Shown here: in pieces, positions 6,761 to 8,910 of the stretch
How positions within the stretch are numbered: position 1 is the stretch's first letter
Layout: every line of letters starts with the position of its first letter
Assembly: GCA_021810725.1 (NCBI GenBank)
Contig: JAJZIE010000092.1
Coordinates: 1 to 8,910 of the forward strand
Reading direction: 5' to 3'
DNA length: 8,910 bases
Source of the DNA: Bacillota bacterium
Lineage (GTDB): Bacteria > Bacillota > Sulfobacillia > JAJZYS01 > JAJYTV01
Position numbers and translations under genes: made by a program
Notes under the pieces: model-generated
Told to the model about the DNA's origin: nothing
Seen by the model: only the letters and a program-made list of their open reading frames with translations
Database searches by the model: none

Positions 6761-6843
6761 CCAGCGACGCCGTTGCTGGACCGGTCTGGGCATCCCTGCC
6801 CGTTCGCCGGTGAAGACTAGCGCAGCGAGAGGTGGTTCTCACC
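6761..6843 (+). promoter_or_regulatory. Structured 5' leader of the 3D-domain gene (hairpins)
   Basis: Between the -10 box and the start codon lie three stems. A: 6761-6768 pairs with 6772-6779 (CCAGCGAC with GTTGCTGG, one G-U). B: ACCGG 6780-6784 with CCGGT 6807-6811, enclosing GGGCA 6788-6792 with TGCCC 6797-6801. C: GGTG 6831-6834 with CACC 6840-6843, competing with GAGA 6827-6830 and TCTC 6837-6840. I compared it by eye with c-di-AMP (ydaO) and cobalamin riboswitch cores and could not match either. No T-run follows, so any control would be at translation. Confidence 0.35.
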
Positions 6844-6866
6844 GTGCCTGGTTCAGGTCCTACGAG

Positions 6867-7610
6867 ATGGAAGCGCGCGTCATGACCATCCGCTCAAGGC
6901 TCTGGATCGTCCCGGCGATCGCCGTCATGGCCTTGCCCAGCCTGCTTGGTGCGCCCCCCGCGACGGCGCAGGAGGCGGCGTGGCGTCAGCTGCGCCTCGC
7001 CGCCGCGGGACCTGCCAAACCCATGCGCGCGGGAAGCGTTGTCGCGGCGCAGCGGTACCAACGGCTGCAACCCGGCCAGACGGTGCAGCGGCAGTCCACC
7101 CTCTACCGCGACCAGAGACGCGTCCTCGCCGCAGGGCGGGAGGGTATCGTCGTGCATCGCACGCCGGCCCGGGTGGGCCGGGACAGCCTGCTTCGCCGCC
7201 TGCCGGAAAGCCGGGCGCTGAGGAGTCGGCCCGTGCCCGCCAAGGTGGCTGTGGGCACCATGCCGGTGCACTATCTCGTGCGCGGGGGCGTCACCTACCG
7301 CTACATGCGCCGCATTCGCCTCGTGGCCACCGCCTACAACGCCAGCTACGCCCAGAACGGGCCCTGGGGCGCCACGGCGGCATGGAACGGAATGCCGCTC
7401 GTACGCGGCATGGTCGCTGTGGACCCGAGCGTCATCCCGCTCGGCACGCGCCTCTATGTCGACGGGTACGGACCGGCGCTCGCGGCCGACACCGGATCCG
7501 CCATCGTGGGCGACCGCATCGACCTCTACTTCGATCGCAGTGCGCAGCAGACCGCCAATTTCGGCATCAAGACGCTCAACGTCTATGTCCTTGGTCCCGC
7601 GAGCGCGTGA
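6867..7610 (+). CDS. Secreted G5-like/3D-domain cell-wall protein (YabE/YocH-like)
   Basis: The 247-aa protein has a signal peptide (basic start, hydrophobic core about residues 11-28, PATA before a likely cut after residue 34). A middle part (about 69-131) ends in SRPVPAKVAVGT, which resembles a G5 domain. The C-terminal 3D domain (about 152-243) has RLVATAYNA, MVAVDPSVIPLGTRLYVDGYG and AADTGSAIVGDRIDLYF, with the conserved aspartates at D186, D208 and D219 (D216 nearby). 3D domains form a double-psi beta barrel like MltA and are found in muralytic, Rpf-like proteins of Gram-positive bacteria such as YabE and YocH, so the likely role is peptidoglycan cleavage or remodelling outside the cell. 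Two starts fit equally, ATG 6867 and ATG 6882, each with a weak purine stretch about nine bases upstream. A leader with hairpins precedes it. The moa genes follow after 57 bases; a functional link to them is not evident. Confidence 0.87.
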   Translation: MEARVMTIRSRLWIVPAIAVMALPSLLGAPPATAQEAAWRQLRLAAAGPAKPMRAGSVVAAQRYQRLQPGQTVQRQSTLYRDQRRVLAAGREGIVVHRTPARVGRDSLLRRLPESRALRSRPVPAKVAVGTMPVHYLVRGGVTYRYMRRIRLVATAYNASYAQNGPWGATAAWNGMPLVRGMVAVDPSVIPLGTRLYVDGYGPALAADTGSAIVGDRIDLYFDRSAQQTANFGIKTLNVYVLGPASA

Positions 7611-7667
7611 CGTGGAACACAGCGGCCGCTATGCTGTTGGCAGACACTAGCCGAGTGGAGGTAGGAC

Positions 7668-8333
7668 TTGCGGATCAAGCTGCTCTATTTCGCCTATGCG
7701 CGCACGGTGCGCGGCAAGGCTGAGGAATACGTCGAGTTGGCGGACGGCACCACCGTCGAGGCGCTGCGTGCTGAGCTCGCCACCCGTCTGGGCGCCGCCG
7801 TGCCACAGTTCCAGCTTGCCCGCAACGCCGGCTACGCGAACCCGCGGGATGAACTTCAGGACGGCGATGAGGTGGCGGTCATTCCGCCGGTCTCGGGGGG
7901 CCTGCCGCTGGTCGGGCCGGAGCCCGTCGACGTGGCCAGCCTGATCGCGGCCGTTTCGGGCCCCGACAAGGGTGCCATCTCGGTCTTTCTCGGCACGGTG
8001 CGCAACGAGTTCGAGGGCAAGCCCACGGCTGCCCTCCACTATGAGGCCTACAACGCGATGGCCGAACGCGAACTCGCGCAGATCGTCGATGCGGCCGAGC
8101 GTCGCCACGGCTGCCGCGTGTCTGTCTACCACCGCACAGGCACCCTGCAGCTCGAGGAGGTGTCGGTCGGCATCGCGGCCGCCGCGGCGCATCGGGCCGA
8201 GGCGTTCGCCGCCTGCCGCGAGGTGATCGAGGAGATCAAGCTGCGCGTGCCCGTCTGGAAGCGCGAGATTTCCCCGGAAGGGCTCGAGGCTTGGCACGGC
8301 GAGGTCTCCCAGGGCAACGACGGCTCCGCCTGA
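7668..8333 (+). CDS. moaE: MoaD-MoaE fusion: molybdopterin synthase, small and large subunits
   Basis: One 221-aa chain carries both subunits of molybdopterin synthase, which adds two sulfurs to cyclic pyranopterin monophosphate. Residues 1-78 are a MoaD ubiquitin-like domain (IKLLYFAYAR at the start, DGDEVAVIPPVSGG at the end); its Gly-Gly, whose terminal carboxylate must be free to form the thiocarboxylate, is at 77-78. MoaE follows without a linker: VFLGTVRN (106-113), LHYEAYNAMAE (123-133), HRAEAF (175-180), and IKLRVPVWKRE (190-200) with K191 and K198 matching E. coli K119 and K126. The start is TTG 7668, with GGAGGT five bases upstream. Mycobacterial MoaX has the same build and is cleaved after its Gly-Gly; similar processing is likely here. 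moaA lies 99 bases downstream, and MoaA makes the precursor of the substrate. Confidence 0.95.
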   Translation: MRIKLLYFAYARTVRGKAEEYVELADGTTVEALRAELATRLGAAVPQFQLARNAGYANPRDELQDGDEVAVIPPVSGGLPLVGPEPVDVASLIAAVSGPDKGAISVFLGTVRNEFEGKPTAALHYEAYNAMAERELAQIVDAAERRHGCRVSVYHRTGTLQLEEVSVGIAAAAAHRAEAFAACREVIEEIKLRVPVWKREISPEGLEAWHGEVSQGNDGSA

Positions 8334-8359
8334 CAGCACATGGATTCTGTCCTGACGAA

Positions 8360-8393
8360 GGACGGCTGGCCGGGCATCTTGCACTGGCCGTCC
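8360..8393 (+). other. Hairpin between the moaDE fusion and moaA
   Basis: GGACGGC (8360-8366) pairs perfectly with GCCGTCC (8387-8393), and the stem can extend by three further pairs (two G-U and one G-C) to a 14-base loop. There is no T-run afterwards (the next bases are GCACGCAAAAG), so it is not a standard terminator. It could slow transcription, protect the upstream mRNA end, or help set the moaA level. It starts 26 bases after the fusion stop and ends about 40 before the moaA start. Confidence 0.4.
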
Positions 8394-8432
8394 GCACGCA
8401 AAAGAGGTATGGTGCCGTCAGGAGTGAAGGTC

Positions 8433-8910
8433 TTGTCGGATCATGACCTGCGGCCCAAAGCGCCGCAAGTTTCGGATATGCTCGGGCGGCCCCTCAGAGA
8501 TCTGCGCATTTCCCTGACGGACCATTGCAATTTCCGCTGCGTCTATTGCATGCCGAAGGCCGTATTCGGCACGCGGTACCGCTTTGTCGACCATGCCGGC
8601 CTCCTGACGTTCGAGGAGATCGAACGCCTCGTCCGCCTCTTCGCGCAGCTCGGCGTCGGCAAGCTACGCCTCACGGGTGGCGAACCGCTGCTGCGCCCGC
8701 ACATCGAGGATCTGATCGCCGCGCTCGTCGCGGTGCCCGGCATCGAGGACATCGCCGTGACGACGAACGGTTCGCTGCTGACGGCAAAGAAGGCCAAGGC
8801 CCTCAAGGACGCAGGGCTCAGGCGCGTCACCATCAGCATCGACTCGCTGAGCGACGAGACCTACCAGGCGATGAACGACGTCGGCTTCCCGGTGGAGAAG
8901 GTGCTCCAGG
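8433..8910 (+). CDS. moaA: GTP 3',8-cyclase MoaA, N-terminal 159 codons
   Basis: MoaA is a radical SAM enzyme that starts molybdenum cofactor synthesis by rearranging GTP to 3',8-cyclo-H2GTP. The window ends within the gene, after about half of the usual 330 residues. The N-terminal 4Fe-4S motif is CNFRCVYC (C32, C36, C39), followed by LRLTGGEPLLR (78-88, the GGEP motif), AVTTNGSLL (108-116) and RVTISIDSLSDETY (131-144), all as in MoaA. TTG 8433 is taken as start because AGGAG (8420-8424) lies eight bases before it; the in-frame ATG 8409 has GAGGT directly against it, too close, and GTG 8424 sits in the Shine-Dalgarno itself. The C-terminal second cluster and the GG end lie beyond the edge. 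It follows the MoaD-MoaE fusion on the same strand. Confidence 0.95.
   Translation, partial: MSDHDLRPKAPQVSDMLGRPLRDLRISLTDHCNFRCVYCMPKAVFGTRYRFVDHAGLLTFEEIERLVRLFAQLGVGKLRLTGGEPLLRPHIEDLIAALVAVPGIEDIAVTTNGSLLTAKKAKALKDAGLRRVTISIDSLSDETYQAMNDVGFPVEKVLQ

Noticed and set aside
6738..6866. An N-terminal extension of the 3D-domain protein from TTG 6738.
   Set aside because: It would place 43 polar residues before the signal peptide and the TTG begins inside the last base of the TATAAT box; the stretch is better read as an untranslated leader.

Overview
The window is high-GC bacterial DNA (by eye about two thirds G+C), densely packed, with several TTG and GTG starts behind good Shine-Dalgarno sequences. 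The gene content points to a high-GC Bacillota-like bacterium, perhaps of the Limnochordia or Thermaerobacter sort: a NodB deacetylase with a YkoP-like tail, a G5-like plus 3D-domain wall protein, and a UgtP/YkoN-like glycolipid glycosyltransferase. This placement is an inference from domain style only.

Layout: (1) At 1-176 (-) lies the start of an unrecognised membrane-anchored protein that runs off the left edge. (2) At 177-420 is a gap with no convincing gene. (3) At 421-540 (+) is an unannotated 39-aa single-span membrane peptide, facing selD across a hairpin that can terminate transcription from both sides (551-587). (4) From about 6711 down to 593 (-) is a tight five-gene run: glycolipid-type glycosyltransferase, MFS transporter, NodB/YkoP deacetylase, selA, selD. 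(5) At 6731-6759 is a divergent promoter region whose two -10 boxes overlap. (6) From 6867 to the right edge (+) lie a secreted G5-like/3D protein, a MoaD-MoaE fusion, and the first 159 codons of moaA.

The most important annotation point is selD. An open-frame reading starts it at 1420 and loses 68 residues. The true gene starts at ATG 1624 and reads through an in-frame UGA at 1585-1583 in the motif SGUGCK, so this selenophosphate synthetase is itself a selenoprotein. A hairpin just after the UGA is a candidate bacterial SECIS element. SelA lies directly upstream. SelB and tRNA-Sec are not in the window and must lie elsewhere.

How the genes fit together: the first three genes of the minus-strand run suggest synthesis, flipping and modification of an envelope glycolipid or polysaccharide. 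The glycosyltransferase/MFS pair resembles the staphylococcal ypfP-ltaA pair. The last two genes supply Ser-to-Sec conversion on tRNA and its selenium donor. The plus-strand moa genes begin molybdopterin synthesis. Selenium and molybdenum-cofactor genes side by side fit a Sec-containing Mo/W enzyme such as formate dehydrogenase elsewhere in the genome (inference).
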